A DNA stretch of 37,705 nt from an uncultured Francisella sp. Its GTDB lineage: Bacteria > Pseudomonadota > Gammaproteobacteria > Burkholderiales > Neisseriaceae. The stretch spans positions 1 through 37,705 of the forward strand of contig CALUCM010000014.1 in NCBI GenBank assembly GCA_943914555.1. Reading direction: 5' to 3'. The notes beneath the pieces were generated by a model. The model ran no database searches, had not been told where the DNA came from, and saw only the letters and a program-made list of their open reading frames with translations. Every line of letters begins with the position of its first letter. Position 1 is the stretch's first letter. Below, piece by piece: positions 1 to 9,462 of this stretch. A program made the translations under genes and the position numbers.

Positions 1-1746
1 ATGCCTTTTTTAGGCAAAATTGTAGAAAGTGAAATTTCTGGTAATGTGATTGATTTGTGTCCAGTGGGTGCTTTAACTAGTCTACCATTTCGCTATGAGG
101 CTCGTACTTGGGAGTTATCGCGACGTAAGTCTATTTCTGCTCATGATGCTTTGGGTTCTAACCTTGAAATACAGGTTAAGGATAAAAAAGTTTATCGAGT
201 GTTGCCTAGGAATAATGAATTAATCAATGAATGTTGGTTATCAGATAAAGATCGTTTTGCTTATGAAGGGCTCAATCATCAGGACCGTATTTATTATCCT
301 ATGATTAAGCAAGCTAACCGTTGGTTTACGGTAAGTTGGGAAACGGCAATTCGTTATGTGGCAAAAGGATTGCAGGGTGTGGCCTCTGAGCATGGTCAAG
401 AAGCTATTGGTATCTGGGCTGGGGCTAATAATACCTTAGAAGAGCTTTATCTTTTGAAAAAATTTGCGCAAGCGATGAAGACCCCTTTCATTGATAGCCA
501 TCTGCGTTTATGTGATAGGGGCATTCATTCGTTAAAGCAAGGAGCTTGGTGGCTGGGGCAGTCTCTTAATGATTTCTTAACCAGTGATTTAATTGTGATT
601 GTTGGTGCTACCTTGCGTCAAGATCAACCTCTGCTTACTGCGCGTATTCGTCAATCAGTTAAAGCTGGTAGCAGGCTAGTTGTCATTCAATCTAAGAAAG
701 AAGAATTACATATTCCTGGTGTTATTCAAAAAATTCTTTCCCCTCAGCAATGGGATAATTACCTAGCTAGTTTATTACATCAAGATGGTGATGATGAGCT
801 TGCTCAGTTATTAGCTCATTGTAACAAAATCAGTATTGTCCTAGGTGAAGAAGCGCAATTAAGCCATGATTATTCTTTGCTGGTTGCCCAAGTAGCGAAG
901 CTTGCCAAAACTTACAATGGTATTTGGGGGATATGGCCACATGCTGCTAACGCAGTGGGAGCGGATCTTTTAGAGCTGATTGCAAAGGATGAACATAGTC
1001 TTATTAATATGTTGCTTAACCCTAAAAAGGCATTAATTTTGGCTAATGTTGAACCAGATCTGGACACATATCATGCCTTAGCAGCGATTAAAGTTTTAAA
1101 AGAAGCAGAAACAGTGATTGTTATGAGCCCTTTTGCTTCAGAAGTAAGTAAGCAATTAGCTGATGTTATTTTGCCAATTACTACTGTTACAGAAACGCCA
1201 GGTAGTTTTATCAATATGGCAGGAGAGCTGCAGTCATTCTATAGTGCAGTAGCTACTACTGGAGAAACCAAACCTTTGTGGAAAGTGCTGCGTGTTTTGG
1301 GTGGATTTATGAATTTTGAGAATTTTACTTATCAGAGTTGCCAGGAAGTTTTAGTTGAAGTAATAAAAAACGGTATGCTACAGCATCGTTTAAATAACAC
1401 CATAGACATTTCAACCGATAAGAGTTCTGTTGGTGAAAAGAAAGTTTTGTTGCGTGTGGGGGGAGTATCCATTTACAATACCGATGCAATTGTTAGGCGA
1501 GCCCATGCTCTGCAACAAACTCCTCAAGCCCAGCCTCCTTTACTTAGAGTGAACGCGCATTTATTGGCAAAGCTTTCTATTAAAGAAGGTGAACAAGTGT
1601 TTGCGAGTCAACCAGGAGGAGAAAAAATGAGTTTCACTATTGCCTTGGATGAGAGCTTGCCTGATGATGTGATTCATTTACCTCATCATCAGAGTAATGC
1701 AAGCTTGGGTGCTATGATGGATGAGATTCAATTGGAGAAGGCGTAA
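1..1746 (+). CDS. nuoG: NADH-quinone oxidoreductase subunit G, 3' part (5' end outside window)
   Basis: This is the large peripheral-arm subunit of complex I, which carries iron-sulfur clusters between the NADH-oxidising module and the quinone site. The frame is open from base 1, and the visible 581 residues begin just before the conserved SGNVIDLCPVGALTS stretch. That stretch holds the last Cys of a 4Fe-4S site and is followed by the molybdopterin-oxidoreductase-like domain (RTWELSRRKS, INECWLSDKDRF). The N-terminal 2Fe-2S ferredoxin-like domain expected in NuoG is absent, so the gene almost certainly starts upstream of the window and the ATG at base 1 is internal. The stop codon directly abuts the nuoH ATG, as expected in a nuo operon. 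The C-terminal half is less conserved and ends with a short molydopterin-binding-like region. Confidence 0.95.
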   Translation: MPFLGKIVESEISGNVIDLCPVGALTSLPFRYEARTWELSRRKSISAHDALGSNLEIQVKDKKVYRVLPRNNELINECWLSDKDRFAYEGLNHQDRIYYPMIKQANRWFTVSWETAIRYVAKGLQGVASEHGQEAIGIWAGANNTLEELYLLKKFAQAMKTPFIDSHLRLCDRGIHSLKQGAWWLGQSLNDFLTSDLIVIVGATLRQDQPLLTARIRQSVKAGSRLVVIQSKKEELHIPGVIQKILSPQQWDNYLASLLHQDGDDELAQLLAHCNKISIVLGEEAQLSHDYSLLVAQVAKLAKTYNGIWGIWPHAANAVGADLLELIAKDEHSLINMLLNPKKALILANVEPDLDTYHALAAIKVLKEAETVIVMSPFASEVSKQLADVILPITTVTETPGSFINMAGELQSFYSAVATTGETKPLWKVLRVLGGFMNFENFTYQSCQEVLVEVIKNGMLQHRLNNTIDISTDKSSVGEKKVLLRVGGVSIYNTDAIVRRAHALQQTPQAQPPLLRVNAHLLAKLSIKEGEQVFASQPGGEKMSFTIALDESLPDDVIHLPHHQSNASLGAMMDEIQLEKA

Positions 1747-2787
1747 ATGGATGCATTTTTTCAAGCATTACTGGGTCCAGAGCTTGGTATCACGCTTTCT
1801 ATCTTAATTAAAATTGCCATTTTGATGCTCTGTTTAATTTTGGCAGTGGCCTATTTAACTTATTTTGAACGCAAAGTGATTGGTTATATGCAGTTGCGTG
1901 TTGGGCCGAATGTTACTGGACCTTGGGGACTAATTCAGCCTTTTGCAGATGTGCTTAAGCTACTGATTAAGGAAGTCATTAGACCTAGTGCTGCTAATCG
2001 TGGTTTGTTTTTATTAGCCCCTATCATCACTTTGTTGCCAGCTTTTGCTGTATGGGCGGTAATTCCTTTTACCGAACGTTTAGTAATTTCTGACCTTAAT
2101 ATAGGTCTTTTGTATATTTTGTCATTAAGTTCTGCTGGAGTGTATGGGGTGATCTTAGGTGGTTGGTCCTCTAATTCTAAATATTCTTTTTTTGGCGCAA
2201 TGCGTTCATCTGCACAGATGATTTCTTATGAATTGCCTATGGGCTTTGCACTATTATCAGTTGTTTTAACTACAGGTAGCTTAGGTTTAGTACCGATTGT
2301 TCGATCGCAAATAGGCCAGTGGGGTATGTTCTCTTGGAATTGGTTGCCACTATTGCCTATGTTCATTATTTATTTTATTTCGGGTGTTGCAGAGACTAAT
2401 CGTGCGCCTTTTGATGTAGTAGAAGGAGAATCTGAGTTGGTAGGTGGCTTTCATACTGAATATGCAGGTTTTGCTTTTGCGGTATTCTTTTTAAGTGAAT
2501 ACATCAATATGATGGTGATTGCTGCTTTGACAACATTATTATTTCTTGGTGGTTGGTTATCCCCCTTTCCTACTAGCTGGGGATTATTAGGTAGCAGTGG
2601 TTTATTGTGGATGTTGATTAAAATGGCCGCTATCCTGTTTATATATTTTTGGTTTCGTGCCACTTTTCCGCGCTATCGTTATGACCAAATTATGCGTTTG
2701 GGATGGAAGGTATTCATCCCATTAACTCTGATATGGTTGCTTGTTGTTGCATTATGGGTAATAAGCCCTTATTCGCTTTGGAAATAA
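1747..2787 (+). CDS. nuoH: NADH-quinone oxidoreductase subunit H
   Basis: This is the membrane subunit of complex I that forms much of the quinone-binding chamber at the junction with the peripheral arm. The 346-residue length is normal. About eight hydrophobic segments are visible. Signature stretches include TYFERKVIGYMQLRVGPN near residue 40, the RAPFDVVEGESELVGGFHTE loop around 218-237, and FRATFPRYRYDQIM near 303. The acidic residues in the EGESELVGGFHTEY loop, thought to link quinone chemistry to proton movement, are intact. It starts immediately after the nuoG stop, which implies translational coupling. No anomaly was seen. Confidence 0.98.
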   Translation: MDAFFQALLGPELGITLSILIKIAILMLCLILAVAYLTYFERKVIGYMQLRVGPNVTGPWGLIQPFADVLKLLIKEVIRPSAANRGLFLLAPIITLLPAFAVWAVIPFTERLVISDLNIGLLYILSLSSAGVYGVILGGWSSNSKYSFFGAMRSSAQMISYELPMGFALLSVVLTTGSLGLVPIVRSQIGQWGMFSWNWLPLLPMFIIYFISGVAETNRAPFDVVEGESELVGGFHTEYAGFAFAVFFLSEYINMMVIAALTTLLFLGGWLSPFPTSWGLLGSSGLLWMLIKMAAILFIYFWFRATFPRYRYDQIMRLGWKVFIPLTLIWLLVVALWVISPYSLWK

Positions 2788-2792
2788 AGTTT

Positions 2793-3275
2793 ATGTTATC
2801 TAAATTAATTAAAACATTTGGCTTAAGCGAGTTGTTATATGGGTTGTCAGTAACCTTTAAAGCTTTTTTTCGTAAGAAAGAAACAGTCATGTTTCCTGAA
2901 GAGGCGATACCGCAATCACCGCGTTTTCGAGGGCTGCATGCGCAGCGTCGTGACCAATATGGTGAAGAGCTGTGTATTGCCTGTAAATTATGTGAATCGG
3001 TCTGTCCAGCAATGGCAATTACCATTGATGTGCAAGAAGCGAAAGATGGTACACGTAGGACCTCTACTTATGATATTGATTTAACCAAATGTATTTTCTG
3101 TGGTTTTTGTGAAGAAGCTTGCCCAGTAGATGCCATTGTAGAAACTCATCTATTACAGTATCACGGTGAGAAAAAGGGGGATTTGTATTACACCAAACCG
3201 ATGTTATTAGCCATTGGTGATCAATTTGCAGCAGAAATCACACAGCGCAAAAATGAAGATGCACCCTATCGTTAA
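2793..3275 (+). CDS. nuoI: NADH-quinone oxidoreductase subunit I
   Basis: This 160-residue ferredoxin-type subunit of complex I carries clusters N6a and N6b, which pass electrons towards N2. Two classic CxxCxxCxxxCP motifs are visible: CIACKLCESVCP and CIFCGFCEEACP. The open frame extends upstream into nuoH, but the family N-terminus (MLSKLIKTFGLSELLYGL) fits the ATG at 2793, five bases after the nuoH stop codon, so that start is chosen. An amphipathic N-terminal helix precedes the ferredoxin fold and would lie along the membrane. It lies between nuoH and nuoJ, as in most proteobacteria. Confidence 0.97.
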   Translation: MLSKLIKTFGLSELLYGLSVTFKAFFRKKETVMFPEEAIPQSPRFRGLHAQRRDQYGEELCIACKLCESVCPAMAITIDVQEAKDGTRRTSTYDIDLTKCIFCGFCEEACPVDAIVETHLLQYHGEKKGDLYYTKPMLLAIGDQFAAEITQRKNEDAPYR

Positions 3276-3287
3276 CAAGGTGACAAG

Positions 3288-3965
3288 ATGACTTATTTGC
3301 CAATTATTTTATTTTATCTATTTGCTGTTGGACTACTTGTTTCTGCTTGCGGTGTGATTACCGCAAAAAATCCGGTTAAGGCTGCCCTTTGGTTAGTGCT
3401 AAGTTTTGTATTTGCTGCCTTGCATTGGATTTTAATGCAAGCAGTATTTTTGGGAATGTTATTGCTTTTGATTTATATCGGGGCAGTGATGGTGTTGTTT
3501 TTATTTGTGGTGATGCTGCTTGATATTGATGTGGAAACAATTAGAGCAGGATTTTGGCGTCATTTACCATTTTCATTTTTCATTGGTGTATTGATTTCAC
3601 TATCTTTAATATTGATTTTTCTTAGCCCACAAGTTGATTTATCTGCTGGCAGCCATTTTCAAAATTTAAAGAGTGCGCATAGCGTCATCACTGAAATTGG
3701 TCTTTTGATGTACAGCAAAAATTATGTCATTGCCGTTGAAATGGCGGCTATTTTGTTGTTATTGGGAATGGTGTCTGCAATTGCACTTGTACACCGAGAA
3801 GATCAATCGCCAAAACGCCGTATATTGCCAGGAGATCAAGTTAAAGTAGATTCGAAAAAAGGGCGTATCAAAATAATAAAAATGGCTGCTGAAAATAAAG
3901 ATAATGATCAGCAGCAACAAAGCTCTATTCATACCGAAGACGATGCGATTAAAAATAAAGAATAG
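3288..3965 (+). CDS. nuoJ: NADH-quinone oxidoreductase subunit J
   Basis: This is a 225-residue membrane subunit of complex I with five predicted transmembrane segments. The third carries the YIGAVMVLFLFVVMLLD stretch typical of NuoJ/ND6, which includes the pi-bulge region important for coupling. A Shine-Dalgarno-like AAGGTGAC sits just upstream of the ATG. After the last membrane segment (about residue 170) there is an unusually long hydrophilic tail of about 50 residues, rich in Lys, Asp, Glu and Gln (including a QQQQ run), longer than I expect in this family. The tail probably projects from the membrane and is not needed for the fold. Confidence 0.97.
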   Translation: MTYLPIILFYLFAVGLLVSACGVITAKNPVKAALWLVLSFVFAALHWILMQAVFLGMLLLLIYIGAVMVLFLFVVMLLDIDVETIRAGFWRHLPFSFFIGVLISLSLILIFLSPQVDLSAGSHFQNLKSAHSVITEIGLLMYSKNYVIAVEMAAILLLLGMVSAIALVHREDQSPKRRILPGDQVKVDSKKGRIKIIKMAAENKDNDQQQQSSIHTEDDAIKNKE

Positions 3966-4008
3966 AAATTAACAATAACCAATGCAGGATTATTACTAAG
4001 GATAAATT

Positions 4009-4317
4009 ATGACGATCACCCTAACTCATTATTTGATACTCTCGGCGCTATTATTTGGTATTTCGGTAGTGGGTATTTTCATGAACCGTAAAAATGTATT
4101 GGTATTATTGATGGCAATTGAGCTTTTATTGTTATCAGTTAATTATAACTTTGTTAGTTTTGCGCGTTATTTTAATGATATCCACGGTCAAATTTTTGTG
4201 TTTTTCATTTTAACGGTGGCTGCTACTGAATCTGCAATTGGTTTAGCGATTGTGGTGTTGGCATATCGCAATCGTAAAAGTATTAATGTGCAAGATCTTG
4301 ATCGGTTAAAAGGTTAG
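4009..4317 (+). CDS. nuoK: NADH-quinone oxidoreductase subunit K
   Basis: This small antiporter-related membrane subunit of complex I (102 residues, the usual size) has three transmembrane helices. The two membrane-buried glutamates of the family are visible in the MAIELLLLSVN and AATESAIGLAIVV stretches. An AAGGAT ribosome binding site lies upstream of the ATG. A 43-base gap separates it from nuoJ, the largest gap in the operon, and 13 bases separate it from nuoL. The ending QDLDRLKG is typical of NuoK. Confidence 0.98.
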   Translation: MTITLTHYLILSALLFGISVVGIFMNRKNVLVLLMAIELLLLSVNYNFVSFARYFNDIHGQIFVFFILTVAATESAIGLAIVVLAYRNRKSINVQDLDRLKG

Positions 4318-4330
4318 TAGGGGCATAGTC

Positions 4331-6364
4331 ATGGAAAAAATGACCTTATATTTGTTGATTGTACTTGCCCCATTAGTGGGTTCTTTGATTGCTGGTCTCT
4401 GCGGCAAAATTATTGGTAGGAAAGGAGCGCATACTGTCACAATTATTGGCTTATTGATTTCTACCATATTGTCTTGTTATGTCTTAGTTAGCTTTATTAA
4501 TGGTATTGATATTGGCTTTAAACAGGATTTATATACTTGGCTTACTTTGGGCAATAGCTGGCGATTTTCGGTAGGTTTTTGGGTAGATGAGCTTACAGCC
4601 CTCATGATGACAGTAGTGACCAGTGTTTCGTTGATGGTGCATATTTATACAATTGGTTATATGAAAGATGACCCTGGCTATCAACGGTTTTTTAGCTATA
4701 TTTCTCTTTTTACATTTGCAATGTTAGTGCTTGTAATGAGTAATAATTTTGTGCAGCTTTTCTTTGGCTGGGAAGCAGTAGGACTTGTTTCTTATTTATT
4801 GATTGGATTTTGGTTTAAAAAGCCCACAGCAATTTTTGCTAATTTGAAAGCTTTTTTAATTAATCGTATTGGTGATTTGGGTTTTCTTATTGGCATTGGC
4901 TTAATCTTGGCCTATCTACAAAGTGGGTTAGAATATGGCAATGTTTTTGCTGCTGCATCGCATATGTCAAATAAAATCATTTACTTACTTGGCATACCTT
5001 GTCATTTAATGAGTGCTATTTGCTTGTTTTTATTTCTTGGAGCTATGGGTAAATCAGCGCAATTTCCTTTGCACGTATGGTTGCCAGATTCAATGGAAGG
5101 TCCCACACCAATTTCAGCTTTGATTCATGCGGCGACCATGGTAACAGCAGGTATCTTTATGGTGGCACGTATGTCACCTTTGTATGAATTATCCAATACA
5201 GCTTTGAATTTTATATTAGTGATTGGTTCATTAACTGCTTTGTTAATGGGCTTTTTAGGGATGATACAAAACGATATTAAGCGCGTAGTTGCTTATTCTA
5301 CTTTATCTCAGTTAGGCTATATGGTAGCAGCGTTAGGTGTTTCTGCTTATCCAGTAGCTATTTTTCATGTGATGACACATGCTTTTTTTAAAGCTTTGCT
5401 ATTTTTAGCAGCAGGTTCAGTGATTATTGGCATGCATCATGATCAAAATATGCGTCATATGGGTGGTCTTTACAAATACATGCCAATCACTTGGATCACC
5501 ATGCTTATTGGCACACTTTCTTTGGTCGGAACACCGTTTTTTTCAGGATTTTATTCGAAAGAATCTATTATCGAAGCAGTAGGTTTTTCCACCATGCCAT
5601 GGGCAAAAATGGCTTATTGGATGTTGTTAATTAGTGTGTTTGTCACTAATTTTTACTCTTTCCGTCTGTATTTCTTGGTATTTCACGGAAAAGAGCGGTG
5701 GAAAACGAAAGCTAGTGATGTTCATCACGGTGATGATAAGGAACACCACGGCTTATCAGCAAATCAAAATCCTAAAGAAAGTCCAGTATCAATGACTTTG
5801 CCATTGATATTATTAGCGATTCCTTCTATTGTAGTTGGTTATTTCACTATTAAGCCATTGTTATATGGGGATTTTTTAAGTAAAGCTATTAGTATTGATA
5901 GCCAAGCGCATCCAAGTCTATTATTAATGCACCATCATTTTGAAGGAGCAACCTTAATGGCAGTAAGAGGTGTAATGCACATGCCATTTTATTTTGCTAT
6001 TACAGGTTTTTTAACTGCTTTCATCCTTTATCATTGGTATCCATCTTTATCCAGCTTCTTTAAACGTATTTTTCATCCATTTTATGTGTTGTTCGAGAAA
6101 AAATATTATATGGATGCTTTGTATTACGCTATTGGTATTAAAGGAGCACAAGCTGTTGGTAAAAGTTTATGGAGAGTAGGAGATATATTTCTTATTGATA
6201 CTATTTTAGTCAATGGTAGTGCTAAGCTTGTTGCTGCCTTATCTGGTGTTTTTCGTAAATTACAGACAGGCTATATCTATACTTATGCTACTGCCATGGT
6301 GTTTGGTTTATTGCTCTTAATCGTCTATTGGTTTTATCCAGTAATTTTAAAAACTTTACTATAG
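4331..6364 (+). CDS. nuoL: NADH-quinone oxidoreductase subunit L
   Basis: This 677-residue protein is the most distal Mrp-type antiporter subunit of complex I. It pumps protons and carries the long lateral helix that runs along the membrane arm. Family residues are visible: the Glu in FFGWEAVGLVSYLLIG (TM5), the Lys in GAMGKSAQFPLHVWLPDSM (TM7), the TPISALIHAATMVTAG region and the Lys in MTHAFFKALLFL. A hydrophilic, His-rich loop around residues 458-480 (HHGDDKEHHG) separates the antiporter core from the C-terminal lateral helix. The last hydrophobic anchor is near the C-terminus. Length and order are normal for the operon. Confidence 0.98.
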   Translation: MEKMTLYLLIVLAPLVGSLIAGLCGKIIGRKGAHTVTIIGLLISTILSCYVLVSFINGIDIGFKQDLYTWLTLGNSWRFSVGFWVDELTALMMTVVTSVSLMVHIYTIGYMKDDPGYQRFFSYISLFTFAMLVLVMSNNFVQLFFGWEAVGLVSYLLIGFWFKKPTAIFANLKAFLINRIGDLGFLIGIGLILAYLQSGLEYGNVFAAASHMSNKIIYLLGIPCHLMSAICLFLFLGAMGKSAQFPLHVWLPDSMEGPTPISALIHAATMVTAGIFMVARMSPLYELSNTALNFILVIGSLTALLMGFLGMIQNDIKRVVAYSTLSQLGYMVAALGVSAYPVAIFHVMTHAFFKALLFLAAGSVIIGMHHDQNMRHMGGLYKYMPITWITMLIGTLSLVGTPFFSGFYSKESIIEAVGFSTMPWAKMAYWMLLISVFVTNFYSFRLYFLVFHGKERWKTKASDVHHGDDKEHHGLSANQNPKESPVSMTLPLILLAIPSIVVGYFTIKPLLYGDFLSKAISIDSQAHPSLLLMHHHFEGATLMAVRGVMHMPFYFAITGFLTAFILYHWYPSLSSFFKRIFHPFYVLFEKKYYMDALYYAIGIKGAQAVGKSLWRVGDIFLIDTILVNGSAKLVAALSGVFRKLQTGYIYTYATAMVFGLLLLIVYWFYPVILKTLL

Positions 6365-6378
6365 TTGAGTGCTAGCAA

Positions 6379-7872
6379 ATGAATTCTATTTTAAGTTGGG
6401 TGATTTGGCTGCCAATTGCATTTGCAGCGTTAGTCTTATTAGTAGGTAGGGATGAAAAAGCAAATCGGGTGCGCTTATTAGCTTTGATTGGTAGTTTTCT
6501 AGATTTTTTAGTCAGTTTATCGCTTTACTTTACTTTTGATCAACATACAATTGCCATGCAATTTGAAGAATTACATGACTGGCTACCAACTCTTCATCTC
6601 AATTATCACTTAGGGGTAGATGGGATCTCAGTTTTATTTATCATTTTAAATAGTTTTATCACCTTTTTAGTAGTTATTGCTGGTTGGCAAGTTATTAAGA
6701 AAAATGTAGCGCAATATATGGCAGCGTTTTTGGTAATGTCTGGTTTAATTAATGGCACTTTCTCTGCTTTAAATTCAATTTTATTTTATGTGTTTTTTGA
6801 AGGCATGCTGATCCCGATGTATTTGATCATTGGTATTTGGGGAGGGCCTCGCCGAGTTTATGCATCAATTAAATTTTTCTTATACACTTTACTTGGCTCC
6901 TTATTAATGTTGATTGCTTTGGTTTATTTGTCTTTTTTATCCGGGGGCAGTTTTGAGATTCTTGATTTTCAGGCGATTTCACATATTGATTTAACAATAC
7001 AAATATTATTATTTATTGCTTTCTTTCTATCTTTTGCAGTTAAGGTACCCATGTGGCCTGTGCATACTTGGTTGCCCGATGCCCATGTAGAGGCACCTAC
7101 TGGTGGTTCAATGGTATTGGCAGCTATTACTTTAAAAATTGGTGGTTATGGTTTTCTTCGCTTTATACTTCCCATTTTGCCTGATGCATGCCGTCTTTTG
7201 GCGCCAATAGTCATTACTTTATCGTTAATTGCAATTATTTATATTGCTTTAGTTGCCTTAGTGCAAGTAGATATGAAAAAGCTAGTTGCTTATTCTTCTA
7301 TTAGCCACATGGGTATGGTGACATTGGGGATGTTTTTATTTTCTAAAGGAACATTGACTTTGTTGGGTGTGCAAGGCGCAATTATTCAGATGATTTCACA
7401 TGGTTTTGTTTCAGCAGCCATGTTTATGTGCATAGGGGTAATGTATGATCGTTTACATACTCGAAAGATTGCTGATTACGGTGGAGTTGCCAATGTCATG
7501 CCTAAATTTGCCACTTTTATGATGTTGTTTGCTATGGCAAATGCTGGTTTACCAGGAACTTCTGGATTTGTCGGCGAGTTTATGGTGATTTTAGCTGCAG
7601 TGCAAAGTAATTTTGTTGTTGCCTTATTATCAGCAACTACTTTGGTTTTAGGTGCTGGTTACACTTTGTGGATGTATAAACGAGCCATCTTTGGTGAAGT
7701 AGGCAATCGCAATGTTGCTAGAATGCAAGATATTAATCATCGCGAGTTTTTTGTTTTAATGCTGCTCGCTATTGCTGTATTGTTTATGGGGTTATGTCCT
7801 AACTTTATCAGTCATATTATTAATGCATCCAGTCAACATTTATTGGAAACGGTAGCGATTAGTAAAATTTAA
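6379..7872 (+). CDS. nuoM: NADH-quinone oxidoreductase subunit M
   Basis: This is the second antiporter-like proton-pumping subunit of complex I, 497 residues with about 14 transmembrane segments. Key stretches are YVFFEGMLIPMYLIIGIWG (buried Glu of TM5), FAVKVPMWPVHTWLPDAH (buried Lys of TM7) and VEAPTGGSMVLAA. The family KKLVAYSSISHMG motif follows around residue 304. It is 14 bases downstream of nuoL and 13 bases upstream of nuoN. No internal disruption was seen. Confidence 0.98.
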   Translation: MNSILSWVIWLPIAFAALVLLVGRDEKANRVRLLALIGSFLDFLVSLSLYFTFDQHTIAMQFEELHDWLPTLHLNYHLGVDGISVLFIILNSFITFLVVIAGWQVIKKNVAQYMAAFLVMSGLINGTFSALNSILFYVFFEGMLIPMYLIIGIWGGPRRVYASIKFFLYTLLGSLLMLIALVYLSFLSGGSFEILDFQAISHIDLTIQILLFIAFFLSFAVKVPMWPVHTWLPDAHVEAPTGGSMVLAAITLKIGGYGFLRFILPILPDACRLLAPIVITLSLIAIIYIALVALVQVDMKKLVAYSSISHMGMVTLGMFLFSKGTLTLLGVQGAIIQMISHGFVSAAMFMCIGVMYDRLHTRKIADYGGVANVMPKFATFMMLFAMANAGLPGTSGFVGEFMVILAAVQSNFVVALLSATTLVLGAGYTLWMYKRAIFGEVGNRNVARMQDINHREFFVLMLLAIAVLFMGLCPNFISHIINASSQHLLETVAISKI

Positions 7873-7885
7873 TAAGGATTACTCA

Positions 7886-9406
7886 ATGGATGGATTAGTT
7901 AAGTTGTCAACCGATTGGCTATTGGTATTACCAGATGTGGCCTTATTAATTTTACTAGCTATCGTGATGTTAGTTGATCTATTCATCGCGCCCAAACATA
8001 AAAAAGTGACAGAAAACACCACTTTATTTGGTTTATTGCTTGTTTTTCTTTGTCAGCTTAATATTACCTTCATGCAAATGGGGGTGGCTAAGCCTTTATT
8101 TGCTTTTAATCATATGATTATTAACGATGGCTTAGCTAATATATCGCGCTTATGTATTTTAATCATGACCATGGTGGTATTAATATATTCGCGACAATAC
8201 CTTAAGCAGCGTCATTTATATCGTGGAGAATATTATTTGTTGACACTTTTTGCTTTGCTGGGAATCAATTGCATGATATCGTCGATGAATTATGTTCTTT
8301 TATTTGTTGGCTTAGAGCTTCTTTCTTTGGCGCTGTATGCGCTTATTGCTTTACAAAAAGATTCTCTGTTGGCAACAGAAGCAGCATTAAAATATTTTGT
8401 ATTAGGTTCTTTAGCCTCAGGTATTTTTCTTTTTGGTATTTCTTTGATCTATGGTGCCACCCACAGCTTGGATCTAACAAGTACTATTCATTTGGCAATG
8501 AATAATGGGCAACGCATATTATGCTTGCTTGGTATTGTTTTTATGCTTGTTGGTATTGCTTTTAAATTTGGTTCTGTTCCTTTTCATATGTGGGTTCCAG
8601 ATGTGTATGAAGGTGCGCCTACTTGTGTCACCTTATGGGTTGGTTCAGTACCAAAAATTGCTATCAGTTTATTTGCTGTACGTATTCTTGCACAATCCAT
8701 GCATGTTTATTGGGTAGATTGGTCTATCATGTTACAGCTGCTCGCGGTACTTTCCTTGCTACTTGGCAATATCGCTGCAGTATTGCAAAGTAATATTAAA
8801 CGCATGTTAGCGTACTCAACCATTGCACACATGGGATTTGTGTTATTGGGATTGGCTTTGCCCTATTTTGGTGCTGGTGACATGATGCATGGCTTAAATA
8901 AACAAGGTTTAAATAGTGCGCTATTTTATGTATTGACCTATGTTTTTACTGTCTCAGTTGCCTTTGGTGTATTAATGGCGGTTTCTTATAAAGATAAAGA
9001 ATGTGTTAATTTAAATGATTTAGCGGGGCTTAACGAGCGACATCCTATGTTGGCGGGAATAATGCTGTTATCAATGTTTTCTTTGGCGGGTATTCCCCCT
9101 CTTTTAGGATTTTACGCTAAGTTATATGTGATTGAGGTTTTAATTTCAGTCCATTGGACTGCTTTGGCTGTATTTGCGATTGTGATGTCTTTAGTAGGTG
9201 CTTTTTATTATCTAAGAGTGGTCAAAGTGATGTATTTTGATGCTGTTGATGAAAAGCAAACTAAAAACTTAACCCTAGATTTTTCTTCATCGGCCAAGAT
9301 ATTATTGACAATTAACGGCTTAGCTCTCTTAATACTGGGGTGCTTTCCGTCTATTTTGATCGAGTTATGCCAGTATATGGTATTGTTTAGCCGTTTGCTT
9401 GAGTAA
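7886..9406 (+). CDS. nuoN: NADH-quinone oxidoreductase subunit N
   Basis: This is the third antiporter-like subunit of complex I, 506 residues, and the last gene of the nuo operon here. The family stretches LLFVGLELLSLALYALIAL (TM5 Glu), GIAFKFGSVPFHMWVPDVYE (TM7 Lys) and KRMLAYSTIAHMGF are present. The start follows a TAAGGA ribosome binding site. The gene ends 56 bases from the end of lptB, which converges from the other strand. I saw no strong GC-rich terminator hairpin in that gap, so transcripts may overlap there. Confidence 0.98.
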   Translation: MDGLVKLSTDWLLVLPDVALLILLAIVMLVDLFIAPKHKKVTENTTLFGLLLVFLCQLNITFMQMGVAKPLFAFNHMIINDGLANISRLCILIMTMVVLIYSRQYLKQRHLYRGEYYLLTLFALLGINCMISSMNYVLLFVGLELLSLALYALIALQKDSLLATEAALKYFVLGSLASGIFLFGISLIYGATHSLDLTSTIHLAMNNGQRILCLLGIVFMLVGIAFKFGSVPFHMWVPDVYEGAPTCVTLWVGSVPKIAISLFAVRILAQSMHVYWVDWSIMLQLLAVLSLLLGNIAAVLQSNIKRMLAYSTIAHMGFVLLGLALPYFGAGDMMHGLNKQGLNSALFYVLTYVFTVSVAFGVLMAVSYKDKECVNLNDLAGLNERHPMLAGIMLLSMFSLAGIPPLLGFYAKLYVIEVLISVHWTALAVFAIVMSLVGAFYYLRVVKVMYFDAVDEKQTKNLTLDFSSSAKILLTINGLALLILGCFPSILIELCQYMVLFSRLLE

Positions 9407-9462
9407 GTAAATAGGAGGGCTGGCTGGTTGAATCAATTGTCTTTCGATCAGCATACATAGCT

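Noticed and set aside
2714..3025. Minus-strand open frame across the nuoH-nuoI junction
   Set aside because: Antisense to two certain complex I genes; a chance frame.
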